In this document: positions 41,850 to 50,612 of the stretch, piece by piece
How positions within the stretch are numbered: the first letter of the stretch is position 1
Layout: every line of letters begins with the position of its first letter
Assembly (NCBI GenBank): GCA_916613615.1
Contig: OU744730.1
Span: 2,170,001-2,234,000 of the forward strand
Reading direction: 5' to 3'
Source: Steromphala cineraria
Taxonomy: Eukaryota > Mollusca > Gastropoda > Trochida > Trochidae
Length of the DNA: 64,000 bases
Made by a program: the position numbers and the translations under genes
Notes under the pieces: model-generated
Database searches by the model: none
Told to the model about the DNA's origin: nothing
What the model saw: only the letters and a program-made list of their open reading frames with translations

Positions 41850-41851
41850 TA
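41850..41851. other. Left TA target-site duplication of the 11.7-kb insert
   Basis: The satellite reads normally up to GCAAAGCC-TA, then switches to CAGTTAAGC. The same TA recurs at 53589-53590, where the satellite resumes with TATCTATATAACC. An intact satellite copy at 55294-55295 has the TA only once. Confidence 0.85.
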
Positions 41852-42042
41852 CAGTTAAGCAATGAATAAACATACCCCGTATCTAGAAACTTTCTAGTGC
41901 GTATCTAGAAACTTTCTAGATACGCACTAGAAATTTTCTAGATACGCACTAGAAATTTTCTAGAACGTATCTAGAAAATTTCTAGTGCGGTTCTAGTGCG
42001 TTTCTAGAAATTTCTAGAAATTTCGAGTTTTTACATTTTTAA
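41852..42042 (+). repeat. Left terminal inverted repeat with TTCTAGAA palindrome tract
   Basis: The outer 38 bp match the minus-strand right terminus at about 70%, with one gap. From 41879 to 42024 the sequence is a run of 10-bp palindromes of the TTTCTAGAAA type, spaced by GATACGCAC or similar and containing many TCTAGA sites. The inner edge CGAGTTTTTA matches the right repeat in reverse complement. The tract could fold into many short hairpins. Confidence 0.85.
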
Positions 42043-43993
42043 AAAAAATCAAATATTTTTGATTAATTTGAAATCCCCGTCTTTACTTTCCCTACTGTAA
42101 CATTTTCAACATGATTCAATTAATAGAAAGGGAGATAATTGATATTTAATAATAGATCTCCTCGTTTTAACGCACTTCTCCTCACTGAACAGGGGCGATC
42201 TAAATATAGCACACACACTGCTTTATGGCCCCTCACTGATCGGCGCTAATTAGATGTCTCGTCAGCATGAAGCTGCGGGACATGCTGTTTCTTTTCGTTG
42301 TAGCATTTTGTAAATAAAGAACAGTAAAATAGAAGTAATATGAAAGGTGATGAAGATTACATTGATATTGATTTTAATTACGATTGTCTGTAAGATCACA
42401 AGCATGGATCCTTTATCGGGCAAGTGACAAATCTTTTAAAATGACTGTCAAGTCAACTGTTTTAAATAGTTGTATTAAGTTAAATTAAAGACGATGCGTC
42501 ATTAAAGTCGATTTCGAAGTTAACAACATTTGTCATTGTCCGGTTTTCGATCATTATCGTTACTTTGCTTATTCTACCTTGTATACCTTCATCCTCCACT
42601 GTGCAGAATCGATTTGCTTCAGCAACAGTCGATACTCCACGATCAAAGGACACCATTGATACAAATTTGGTTCACGTGAATGCAAATAATATGACAAGTA
42701 CAAGAAAGATCTAAAGACATTTAAGAATAATAATAATAGAATAAAAATAACTTCTGTGATATCTATCTGCATTTATTGACCCACTGACCAAAAGATGTTG
42801 AGTGCATAGACAAAAAAACAAAGATAGACAGAAAGACAGAAATAACATATGTTCTGTCTCGTTTCATATTTATACACAAACGATCCAAACAAAGCATGTT
42901 TAAAATATAATGAGTCATCCAAGAAATAAAATAAGGTTGTTAAAGGAAAAGGGATCATATAGGATATCAATTACTTATAAGAAATATGCATTCACCGAGT
43001 ATCTTATAGTGAGTTACAAAAATACGAACGATCAAAGTTTCATTACTCTAAAATATTCTTTTTGAACTGCCCCTAAAACACCTGGGCAAGCTAATATGAT
43101 ATTTGTGTTGCAGTATTTCATTTGTATATGCATATGTTTAATACCTATGAAGTTTCATGTTTGCCAATCGGTTGGGTGTTATGATCATTAAGATTTACAT
43201 TGGTTTTCCTTGTGAATATATAATCTATTTCAAGCTGTTTGTAATGTATTCACCGGGAAGCTTTGCACAACGGTTGGTTAGTTCGACCTCCTATTATATT
43301 TCCATGATATACAATACAATATGCACTTGTACAGATACACGAGATATAACCGATATTCCCCAATGTTTTTTATTGAAGATCTTTAGATGTTTTTATATCA
43401 ACCGTATTAGATATCTTTTATATTAACCATTTTAGATTTTGAAGAGAAAAGTTGAAATAACTAAAAACTTACAATGATCATGAGAATTTCAGGTCACAAC
43501 TAAATCTTCAAAATCCGATCAATCATTTTTTAGAATATTTATATGTGGTATCTCGGTGATTTGTATAAAGTAAAAAATGAATTTGCAATATGTAAGACAA
43601 ATGATATATTTTAGTCTGTCAGTCTGGCTCTAAAATAAGATAAATACATTAAGTCTATCAGGAGACTCAAATGCTCAATGAAAACAATGAAAAATCAGTC
43701 TTCTTTCCATTTTATTTAATTTTCAAACATTTATTGAACGTTTCATTTCAAAAGTTCAAGTTTTAGACTAAATATGTTCATTTTATTTATAGAATTGCAT
43801 TGGATTCGTTAGGGTATCGCAGGAAAAAAACGTTTTGTAATAAACATGCGCCGTTGTCATTAGCTCTATTACATAGCATAAAGAGAAGTATTCCCAATCT
43901 TCCTTTCTCGCAAGAATATGAATGTGTATTCTCACTCAACTTGCTCAAGCTAATGGTCTTCATTCCGACATACCCGAAGCCTTTTACAATGCA
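42043..43993. other. AT-rich interior of the insert, no supported gene
   Basis: Open frames of 65-89 codons at 42569-42772 (-), 42773-42970 (-) and 43157-43426 (+) have no recognisable motif, and their composition follows the local AT bias. The motif AAAGGGAGATAATT at about 42127 also occurs near the right end of the left-flank element at about 3242. No RNA gene is seen. Confidence 0.5.
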
Positions 43994-44035
43994 GCGACCA
44001 CTGGTGTGTTCGGGGGATACGGTTCACTGAGTTAA
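43994..44035 (+). repeat. Short dispersed repeat, copy 1 (about 42 bp)
   Basis: The stretch beginning GCGACCACTGG and ending GATACGGTTCACTGAGTTAA matches 48278-48319 with only a few differences. Matching stops at GAGTTAA on the right in both copies, so this may be the end of a small or truncated element. Confidence 0.6.
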
Positions 44036-45000
44036 AAGAAGATAATTATTGGACTATTTAACAAAGTAAGCGGATATTGGACCAAAATATTTTATCATTG
44101 TTAAATATAACACAATCATCGTGTAAATTCAAGGACACCCATTTTATTATTTCAGACTGAACGAGTAATAAGTTGCTAGTTTTGTTTCATTGTCATTTCG
44201 ATCTGTTAACATTTTGGAACATGCAGTAGCTAGGTACAATTGAGCAGACAAGTACGCCAAGTTCGAACCCAAACCACTGTATATTTAAAAAAAACAATCC
44301 ATACAAATGTAAAATCTGACAACTGACAGAATATATCTAGTGTTCTGTTACATACACTATACAAAAATAATAAAGTTTACTTTATAGAAATGAAACAAAA
44401 GCAAATTAATTTGAGAGATATGCAAACAGAAGACCGACACGTGAAATGCTGTACACTTCTCCATGACGCAATGTTATTGCAACGGATAGCCACGAATCCT
44501 AAACCGTGATTACAAGATCATACCCGTTTTATGGGGAGGGGGGAGGTTGGGACTGTCTGCGTGTTGAGTACTGTCGCGACAATACACTGCTCACTCAGCC
44601 ATACAGTCACTTGTTGATCAGTGGATTTATGTTCTCTCATCCATCCCTTTATTACTAGTAAATGTTTTATTTTATTATTATCTATATTTTGATATATAAT
44701 GGTTGATATGTAAATAAATATGGTGTCTCAAATGTATCTTTTTTATCTGCAATGTTTTATATCACGTGAGATATTGTTTAATCATGCCACATGTGAAATG
44801 AATGTATGCACGTGACACCGAAATAATATACTTTTCTTCTTTCTTCTGCATAAGTCGGTGGTTGTAGTTTTATTTATGTATAGTTATTTTTAAAACTTGC
44901 TTCTATATATACATTTGTATCTAGGAATCAGACATTCATAGAGTGTTATACCCCAGTCACACCAAACCCGGGTTTACTACGTTCTTATAAAACGGACTGA
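44036..45000. other. Non-coding interior of the insert, nothing recognised
   Basis: AT-rich, with a short G-run around 44534-44547. I see no open frame, RNA gene or repeat that I can support. Confidence 0.5.
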
Positions 45001-45216
45001 TTTAAACAATATTTTATTTCCATAAGACATGTTAATGTGATACAAACCAAAAAGTATAATATATGGAAAAGGGATTAGCACACAGGCTTATAAAGCCTAT
45101 ATAAATGCTTCTCCTTAAAACAAAAATCGTTACATATATTTTCATACATGGAAATATAATGCGTTTCACGCCTACAAATGGTACAGTGAGTCAACATTAC
45201 AACTATGGTAGGTCGT
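45001..45216 (-). mobile_element. 3' untranslated end of a LINE fragment
   Basis: On the minus strand, this follows the stop codon of the LINE C-terminus at 45217. It ends in GGAAATAAAATATTGTTTAAA, which contains a polyadenylation-type AATAAA and looks like a non-LTR retroelement 3' end. The outer boundary near 45001 is approximate. Confidence 0.55.
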
Positions 45217-45480
45217 TTAAGAAAAGCGGTGAGATTCAGTTATAAACATGTGAACAGATTTTAACAACAGTTCATTATCTGGCCAGGACAATGATTCGTC
45301 GCCGTTTAAGATAACATTTAAAGTGACATTGTTTTGGGAGAAGAACTTGGTCATTCTAAATCTATCATATAGAGGACATTGAAGAAAATAATGGAATGGA
45401 TCCTCTTTAATATTGCCACAGGAACAGGCATAAAACGGACTCGAACTGTTGGAGAACGTAATGGACCTAGTGTAAAATGT
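45217..45480 (-). pseudogene. LINE reverse-transcriptase C-terminal fragment
   Basis: Minus-strand translation gives an 87-codon open stretch with no start codon, ending in TAA at 45217-45219. It contains YACSCGNIKEDPFHYFLQCP and LYDRFR, the cysteine/histidine C-terminal signature common after the reverse-transcriptase domain of invertebrate non-LTR elements (C-x-C-G, E-D, H-x-F-L-x-C-P-x-Y-x-x-R). An in-frame stop at 45481 and fragments of related sense in other frames upstream suggest frameshifts. The copy is 5'-truncated and non-functional. I cannot assign a clade. Confidence 0.75.
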
Positions 45481-45483
45481 TTA

Positions 45484-46336
45484 CGAACCTTATAGAAACG
45501 GAAGGATGTTCTAAAAATTTAACGTAGGACCAACGTTATTTAAACGGGATTGCTGTACCTCTAACGGAATTGCCGTACTTCGACCCTTCCAAGAACTATT
45601 ATCACGTGCTTCAATCGGAAATCAAACAGTCCGCAAACAGATCTAACCCGATCATAGTATGTCTATAGGCAGTTACGATTTCGTCCAAATATGTTGAAAA
45701 CAAAAATATTGTCATGAAAACGTTTTAAGGACGTTCCTGCAAAGGTCTATGAGTTCGCACAAGGTTCAGAAAACATCGTATTCGTTGTTAGTACGTTTGA
45801 AGTATTCTCAATTCGGTCTTACTACTTTGGCAGTGCAAATTGAATGGACGGATATACATTCATCAGTTTTGGTTCACTCATGGGAATGTGATTACTAAAA
45901 ATGAACACTTTGGCATCTGGAATAAGTTGAATGTCGGTTAATTTTGTGATTAAAATATTTGTATGTATTTCTGCGCAACCTATATTTTTCAGTTCATAAT
46001 TATATTATATAATGATTATTATAAATTGTCTTACTTTGATTGACAGCGAGATCAGGTTTGAAAACGGTCGAGAACTTGCATGGTCTTTATAGACAACTGT
46101 CCGAAGACTCTATTTAACTGACTGGAAACAAGGTAAACAGGTAATTTTACTCGATCTATACGTACTACAATATGTCACAGGACTAGACAGGTTGACGTAC
46201 TAAAACTGTTGATAAACTTTCTGGCGTTAGATGAAATGTAAAAAAAAGTTTCTCGTTTCGATCCCGAAGGAGGCCGTTTTGTGAACATTTTAGGACGGAG
46301 TAGAACGTTTTAAAAACTACCTTTGTGTGACAAAGG
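45484..46336. other. Non-coding interior of the insert
   Basis: The portion next to 45484 may hold further decayed LINE sequence on the minus strand, but the frames are broken and I cannot define it. A degenerate 21-bp direct repeat (ACGGGATTGCTGTAC and ACGGAATTGCCGTAC) lies at about 45545-45580. Confidence 0.4.
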
Positions 46337-46750
46337 CATTAACTCATGTTATGTCATGGACATGCTTCACCGCTCAATGCCTGGACCCCTTGTCTGCTTT
46401 ACTGCCCGCCCGCGACGCTAATTAGCTCACAGTACCCCTCATCTCCCGAGACAGGATGAAAGGAAGCTGTCTAGTCTACCATAGAGTTCTGATTGTTTTA
46501 TTGTTTCATGAAGATCAGTCGGGAAACAGAGAGGTGTGGATAAGGATCGCAAACAGCGAATATCTTGTAATTTGCACCGTTGTTGTTAATTTAAGTTGAC
46601 TTATTCATCTATAGTATATTGACATATGAATACACAATCACTTGCCAATAGATCTTTAATCTGTGCACACGTGATGGGCGTGGTCTATATTTCTAGTGAG
46701 CAAGTCTTGTAACTTTACAGCTTAAACAGATTGACATATTGTAGTTATAT
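46337..46750 (-). repeat. Dispersed repeat, copy 3 (inverted relative to 525-950)
   Basis: This matches the reverse complement of 525-950 from end to end at roughly 75-80% by eye, for example around TAGTATATTGACATATGAAT (46612-46631) and TTGTTTTATTGTTTC (46493-46507). One copy lies outside the satellite array and one inside the insert, in opposite orientations. Confidence 0.75.
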
Positions 46751-46759
46751 ATATAATGC

Positions 46760-47144
46760 CAGCTTTACTCAGATATCAGGTCCCGTTATGGTTAAAAGCG
46801 CAAGCTATTCAAACTCAGTTTATGAATCTTTCTCCAACAGACAATTCATATTTCTTTTGCAGTCACCCCAACTCTCCCAACCTCTTGCCGCTACAACAAG
46901 CGCTATGTTTAGACGCAGGAATTATAATTTTATAAAACCAAACTTATATTGCTCTCTTAAGCCTTTTTAAAGAATGTTGTTATTTGTGATATATTTTAAC
47001 CATTTTAGCGCTTAACACGCTTTTAGCTATTTTAATGTATTTTAGTGTCTCATAGGCCATTGTTGGCCGGACGGCGTGCTATATTTGCCGTGTATGTACG
47101 CTGTGTGACACTTAAATAAAATATTTTCTTCTTCTTCTTCTTCT
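46760..47144 (+). mobile_element. LINE 3' fragment with (TTC)n tail
   Basis: The 3' part of the 46731-46970 open frame ends with NRQFIFLLQS and MFRRRN. This resembles the C-terminal end of the other plus-strand LINE copy (EKFVFPIN and MFNRRE, 49112-49303). A 3' untranslated region follows, with GCTGTGTGACACTTAAATAAA, similar to the other copy's CGTGTGGCACTTTAATAAC, and then a (TTC)n run at 47126-47144. Microsatellite tails are common on invertebrate non-LTR elements. The copy is heavily 5'-truncated and starts at the edge of the dispersed repeat. Confidence 0.55.
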
Positions 47145-47420
47145 ATATATTTATGTGGCTCTCGCGAGGAGGTTCGCCCTAATTTACAACATATATGCTT
47201 CTCTTTGAGGTAATGAGTAAATGATGAAGAATAATTATTAGTCGCAATGAAAACGCATAGCTATGTTACATTACAAATATACGATATATGCTGGACTTTC
47301 ATACAAATATTTAATGCAAAATAAAGAACAGCAAACTAGTGCAGAAGCATTAATTAAAGCTTGATGTGCGCTCGGTGCCAATGCTAAATTATTTTAGAAT
47401 TATCAACATATGAACTAAGT

Positions 47421-47647
47421 ATGAAATCCATTTCTTTGATGGGCACTCAAGAAGTTGCGATGATGAAGAAGATAAGGCAATATTATGGATATACAACTTC
47501 TTTATTCAAGTTTGCGACGTTTCGACATAGATACTAATGTCATCACTTGCTTGAGAACGACATTAGTATCTATGTCAAAACGTCGCAAACTTGAATAAAG
47601 AAGTTGTATATCCATAATATTGCCTTAACTTCTTCATGAAATCCATT
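47421..47647. mobile_element. Fold-back element 1 with 12-bp flanking duplication
   Basis: ATGAAATCCATT occurs at 47421-47432 and again at 47636-47647, flanking 203 bp. Inside, two 68-base arms (47474-47541 and 47559-47626) are almost perfect inverted repeats around a 17-base loop. Weaker pairing extends outward through GATGAAGAAG. About 30 bases of unpaired sequence ending AAGAAGTTG lie left of the palindrome. The arms contain ACAACTTCTTTATT and GCGACGTTTCGAC, shared in kind with fold-back element 2. On the minus strand, GATGACAT...ATGTCGAAACGTC resembles a hammerhead ribozyme core with C3 changed to G. I infer a decayed Penelope-type terminal repeat fragment. Confidence 0.7.
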
Positions 47648-47650
47648 GTT

Positions 47651-47735
47651 TGCAACTGGCCTCCGTGGTCTAAGTGTTGGCTGACTGGGCCTGAATCCAA
47701 CTGCTCACACGTTCGAACCCATGTCACGTTCAGTA
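47651..47735 (+). mobile_element. tRNA-headed SINE-like element, copy 1
   Basis: TGGTCTAAGTG at 47666-47676 fits the Pol III A-box consensus TRGYNNARNNG. GTTCGAACCC at 47711-47720 resembles a B box, about 34 bases downstream. Downstream sequence to about 47971 ends in AATAAACTAT and a (TGTC)n run, which may be its tail or that of another retroelement. A related copy lies at 50447. The segment does not fold as a full tRNA. Confidence 0.6.
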
Positions 47736-47950
47736 TTTTATTTTCACAAATCATGATATCTGTTTTTATACAGCCAAAATCTGCTTTTTAATACTACAAC
47801 GTAGGAAAGACTTGTTATATGGTTAAATATTGTTTTTATGTCTCTCATAATTCTGCTTTGAATGGTTCTGTACATGTTTTATAAAGGAATTGTGTGTATA
47901 AATGTAAATGTATTCTAGCTTTGTACAGAAGTGAGACGTTAATAAACTAT

Positions 47951-47971
47951 TGTCTGTCTGTCTGTCTGTCT
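47951..47971. repeat. (TGTC)n microsatellite after AATAAA
   Basis: Five TGTC units directly follow GTTAATAAACTAT, an arrangement typical of a microsatellite-tailed retroelement 3' end. The element body is probably the sequence upstream (about 47651-47950). Confidence 0.75.
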
Positions 47972-48277
47972 TCAGGCAATGAAGAACTCATCGGCACGCG
48001 GAACCCTCACATAATATGAGTTTGTATATTAATAATTACTCGAACATAACAGAAGAAGAATATGACTATCAGCATAACTTTTCATTTCACTACCACTGCG
48101 CGGTAATAACCATGACCCACTGCCATAAACTGAATTACATAATGTAGTTTTGCGCAATCATCTGATCATCTTATCAATCGTCCCTCTCTAGAATCCGTGT
48201 ATTGTGTATTGTAACATAAACTGTTTACTGAAACTTGTTTGTTTTGACACACCGACCTACTTGTCTATTACACTTGA

Positions 48278-48319
48278 GCGACCGCTGGCGTGTTCAGGAG
48301 ATACGGTTCACTGAGTTAA
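48278..48319 (+). repeat. Short dispersed repeat, copy 2 (about 42 bp)
   Basis: Matches 43994-44035 (GCGACCGCTGG ... GATACGGTTCACTGAGTTAA). Flanks on both sides are unrelated. Confidence 0.6.
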
Positions 48320-48843
48320 TTGCATTTGCCATTATCTGGTAACGCTTGTTACAATTTTATATATGGGATAATTTCCTGTAAATGTTTCACAAAATTGTTA
48401 ATGTTTTCGTTTTATCTGTAGACTTAGATTATGTGTAGGAGTCAGATATCAAAAAGAGTACACTTGTGGTCATTGCAAACAAAATCTTTTGATTATAGGA
48501 TTTTAATGTTGTTATCCAACTATAATTGTGAATTTTATTTTTATATAATTGGGACTCAAATGTTGTTTAAGTTTTATAAAAGGTATACTTAAAAAAACAA
48601 GATGTCGATATTTGGCAGGCTTGTGGAATGATGTTGGAAAGTTAAACGGCAACACATTGCGCACTTGTACAAAACACTCCCATTGTTATAAACATAATGT
48701 AAAAAATTGCATGTTTAGAGATCATCGTCGCATTTTATCTAAATTTAGATGTGGTATTTTACCCTTGTTTAGTAAAACCTGCAGATATGCCAAGCTTCCG
48801 GTTCCTCTTTTACAATGGCATTGTAAATATTGTATTAAAAATG

Positions 48844-49114
48844 TACATATGCTTGAGAAGCATATAGAAGTTGGTAGTTAATATGACAAAGAGTAGGATG
48901 GATTACAACTTCTTTATTGTATTTGCATACGACGTGTCAAGGCAACTCCGTGCCCCTAGTAGGATGGATTACAACTTCTTTATTGTATTTGCATACGACG
49001 TTTCAAGGCAACTCCGTGCCCCTTCATCAGGTAAGTGATTGACTTGAAACGTCGTATGCAAATACAATAAAGAAGTTGTAATCCATCCTACTCTTTGTCA
49101 TACTTATACATATG
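48844..49114. mobile_element. Fold-back element 2 with 8-bp flanking duplication TACATATG
   Basis: TACATATG at 48844-48851 and 49107-49114 flanks 255 bp. Within it, 48882-48941 and 49043-49102 are 60-base inverted arms with a single mismatch, running from TATGACAAAGAG to GACGTTTCAAG. Between them the left arm is partly repeated: 66-bp units at 48892-48957 and 48958-49023. About 30 bases of unpaired sequence containing AGAAGTTGG precede the left arm, echoing element 1. The 8-bp and 12-bp duplications of the two elements differ in length, which fits a retroelement mechanism better than a single transposase. Confidence 0.8.
48997..49030 (-). ncRNA. Minimal hammerhead-ribozyme-like motif
   Basis: Minus strand, in order: CTGATGA (49030-49024), a stem II candidate (AGGGGCA / TTGCCTT around a CGGAGT loop, with one G-U pair and one bulged G), GAAAC (49004-49000), then GTC (48999-48997). 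This is the conserved hammerhead core in correct order, with a two-base stem III and no stem III loop. That compact form is described for hammerheads in Penelope-like retroelements, where dimers are thought to be the active state. A preceding 66-bp duplicate copy (48931-48956) has lost the CTGATGA half. Activity is not shown by sequence alone. Confidence 0.55.
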
Positions 49115-49303
49115 GTTGAAGATGAATTCCAATTCTTAATGAGATGTTATCTTTATGATGATTTGCGTTTTCTTCTGTTTGAAACTGCTTTTATACGTAA
49201 TGATGCTTTTTATGATTTAAATGACAATGAAAAGTTTGTTTTTCCAATTAATGAAAGCACGATTTTAAATATGTTTAATAGAAGAGAGCTGTTATTGTTC
49301 TGA

Positions 49304-49458
49304 TTTTATTTATATTCAAAAACATGTATTTATTAACAGCAAAATTTGTTCTGTTAGTGTCATAAACAATTTGTGGCTCGACGCATTGTTTTATAATATG
49401 TGTATCATATTTTGTATAAAAATGTAATGATACGTGTGGCACTTTAATAACAAATCTT
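49304..49458 (+). mobile_element. LINE 3' untranslated region
   Basis: Sequence between the LINE stop codon and the (CTA)n tail. It contains ACGTGTGGCACTTTAATAAC, related to the 3' end at 47100-47120, so both belong to one LINE group. Confidence 0.6.

Positions 49459-49545
<87 letters not shown>
49459..49545. repeat. (CTA)n microsatellite, 29 units
   Basis: Pure CTA repeats for 87 bases, then a degenerate stretch (TACTAGCAGTAGTAATAC) to about 49572. It directly follows a LINE 3' end and is read as that element's microsatellite tail. Confidence 0.95.
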
Positions 49546-49572
49546 GCAGTAGTAATACTACTAGTACTACTA

Positions 49573-49908
49573 ATTCAATTCAATAACTTATTTAATAGTT
49601 ATCAAGATGTGAAAGCGATATGTGCTAGTCGTAGGTTAGTTCTGTTTCACTCAAGTCTAATCAGTTCAGACACAAACAATATTATTAATAGATGTCTAAT
49701 GAATTGTCAACATTTAGATCGTTACCGAAGAAGGGCTGTGAATAATATGACAATTATAATGTTTATGGTGATAAACGTTTTGTTCTTTGTTTCATTATGT
49801 CCATACCCAATAACAAAACTAAATCGATGACCACGAACAGAAGTGGTAGTATATTCTTTATTTCCTTTAATAACGTATTTCACAGAATTAAATAATAATG
49901 CTCATTTC
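49573..49908. other. Non-coding stretch, nothing recognised
   Basis: A 73-codon open frame at 49609-49830 has no recognisable domain. AT-rich, with no repeat identified. Confidence 0.45.
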
Positions 49909-49983
49909 GGGACTCGGCCCCAAAAACGTACAAGAATCTGTACTATTCAAGATAGTGTTATCCCAAATATAACATTGTTACAT
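49909..49983 (+). repeat. SINE-like body repeat, copy 1
   Basis: GGGACTCGGCCCCAAAAACG followed by the GTACAAGAATCTGTAC and GATAGTGTTA segments matches 50180-50248. This copy has no T-arm-like head upstream and carries a small insertion (TCCCAAATATAA) before CATTGTTACA. Confidence 0.7.
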
Positions 49984-50160
49984 TTGTTCACAATCTAAAC
50001 GGCATTTATCTATTTTACATTCAGCTTTGGGAGCTGTGCCAATTTTACATCTATCAGAGGGGTAACGAATGTAACAACCGCTTAATTACCGCTTGTTGAA
50101 CCTCCATTTTTGTGAAACGGGCGAGTTTGATTAGCTGTTGGTATGGTCATTGCTGGTGGT

Positions 50161-50248
50161 GTGGGTTCGAATCCCGCATGGGACTCGGCGCAAAAGAAAG
50201 TACAAGAATCTGTACTATTCAAGATAGTGTTAGTGACATTGTTACATG
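50161..50248 (+). mobile_element. SINE-like repeat, copy 2, with tRNA T-arm-like head
   Basis: GTGGGTTCGAATCCCGC (50161-50177) forms a perfect five-pair T-arm-like hairpin with TTCGAAT loop and includes a consensus Pol III B box. The body from 50180 repeats that at 49909. No convincing A box or acceptor stem is present, so this is tRNA-derived and not a tRNA gene. Open frames on both strands here are translations of the repeat. Confidence 0.6.
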
Positions 50249-50446
50249 TTATAGAACAGCTGAAAGCCGAAACCGTACGAGCTACCACAATAGAATGTAC
50301 TGCCATTGTTAATAGGACCAAAAATTATACTGAAACCGTAATTTGATGTGCATAGAAACGTAAGGTAACAATGATTTATTCATACAATTAATATACAAAG
50401 AAAAATTCACGATAAAATTTCTACTCAGTAAAACATCCTGTATTTT

Positions 50447-50530
50447 CAACTGGCCTCCATGATCTAATGGTAACTCACTGGGTTTGGAATCTGCATGTCA
50501 CTGGTTTGAATACATGTTTTGACTGTAGCA
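50447..50530 (+). mobile_element. tRNA-headed SINE-like element, copy 2
   Basis: CAACTGGCCTCCATGATCTAATGG matches the start of the 47651 copy (CAACTGGCCTCC at both). The box A and B positions are kept but degraded (GATCTAATGG; GGTTTGAATAC). Downstream, AAATAAAGGTTTGAATTTG near 50580-50600 could be its 3' end. Confidence 0.55.
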
Positions 50531-50612
50531 TTTGTTTTTTAGGAAAATTGCAATTTTAGTGAGTGTATATTTGATTTGCAAATAAAGGTTTGAATTTGAA
50601 TAAATTTGGAGA

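Larger units (their letters stand above)
3438..41850 (+). repeat. Satellite array, left block: A (167 bp) and B (178 bp) monomers
   Basis: About 38.4 kb of uninterrupted head-to-tail monomers, all in one orientation. Two types alternate. A carries a 47-bp module (starting AAGCCTATATCTGTATAACC). B carries a 58-bp module (starting GTGGATGTCTGTGTAGGG). Both share a 120-bp block running from AAATAAAAGGTCTTA to GTCATGTTTTTG and GAAAAATGCA. AB pairs give 345 bp and AAB gives 512 bp. The same short open frame (beginning MQSLYLYNLNSDF) recurs in nearly every A monomer, a translation of the repeat rather than a gene. Monomer length near one nucleosome and the higher-order organisation resemble centromeric or pericentromeric satellites. 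That role is inference. Confidence 0.95.
48549..49303 (+). pseudogene. LINE reverse-transcriptase C-terminus split by a fold-back insertion
   Basis: The first part (48549-48851) contains HRRILSKFRCGILPL and CKYC. The second part (49115-49303) starts VEDEFQFLMRC, then YDDLR. These are consecutive pieces of the C-terminal zinc-like region of invertebrate LINE polyproteins. The fold-back element at 48852-49106 and its 8-bp duplication lie exactly between them, and the two frames are continuous once the 263 extra bases are discounted. The upstream part lacks the reverse-transcriptase domain, so the copy was already 5'-truncated. Its 3' untranslated region and (CTA)n tail follow to 49545. Confidence 0.8.

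Noticed and set aside
3438..41850. CRISPR-like or regulatory array
   Set aside because: Monomers are 167/178 bp with no short repeat and unique-spacer pattern; the context is eukaryotic satellite DNA.
43157..43426. Possible 89-codon gene
   Set aside because: No motif or relatives recognised, composition follows the AT-rich surroundings, and no supporting start or splice context was seen.
47516..47549. Active hammerhead ribozyme in fold-back element 1
   Set aside because: The minus strand has GTGATGA in place of CTGATGA (C3 changed) and the opposite arm has AAAAC for GAAAC, so at most it is a decayed version.
50130..50200. Functional tRNA gene
   Set aside because: Only the T-arm is convincing. 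No acceptor stem, D-arm or anticodon arm of normal geometry can be formed around it.
50082..50346. Overlapping open frames on both strands
   Set aside because: They are readings of the SINE-like repeat; the minus-strand frame contains the AGFEPTP-type string expected from translating a B box in reverse.
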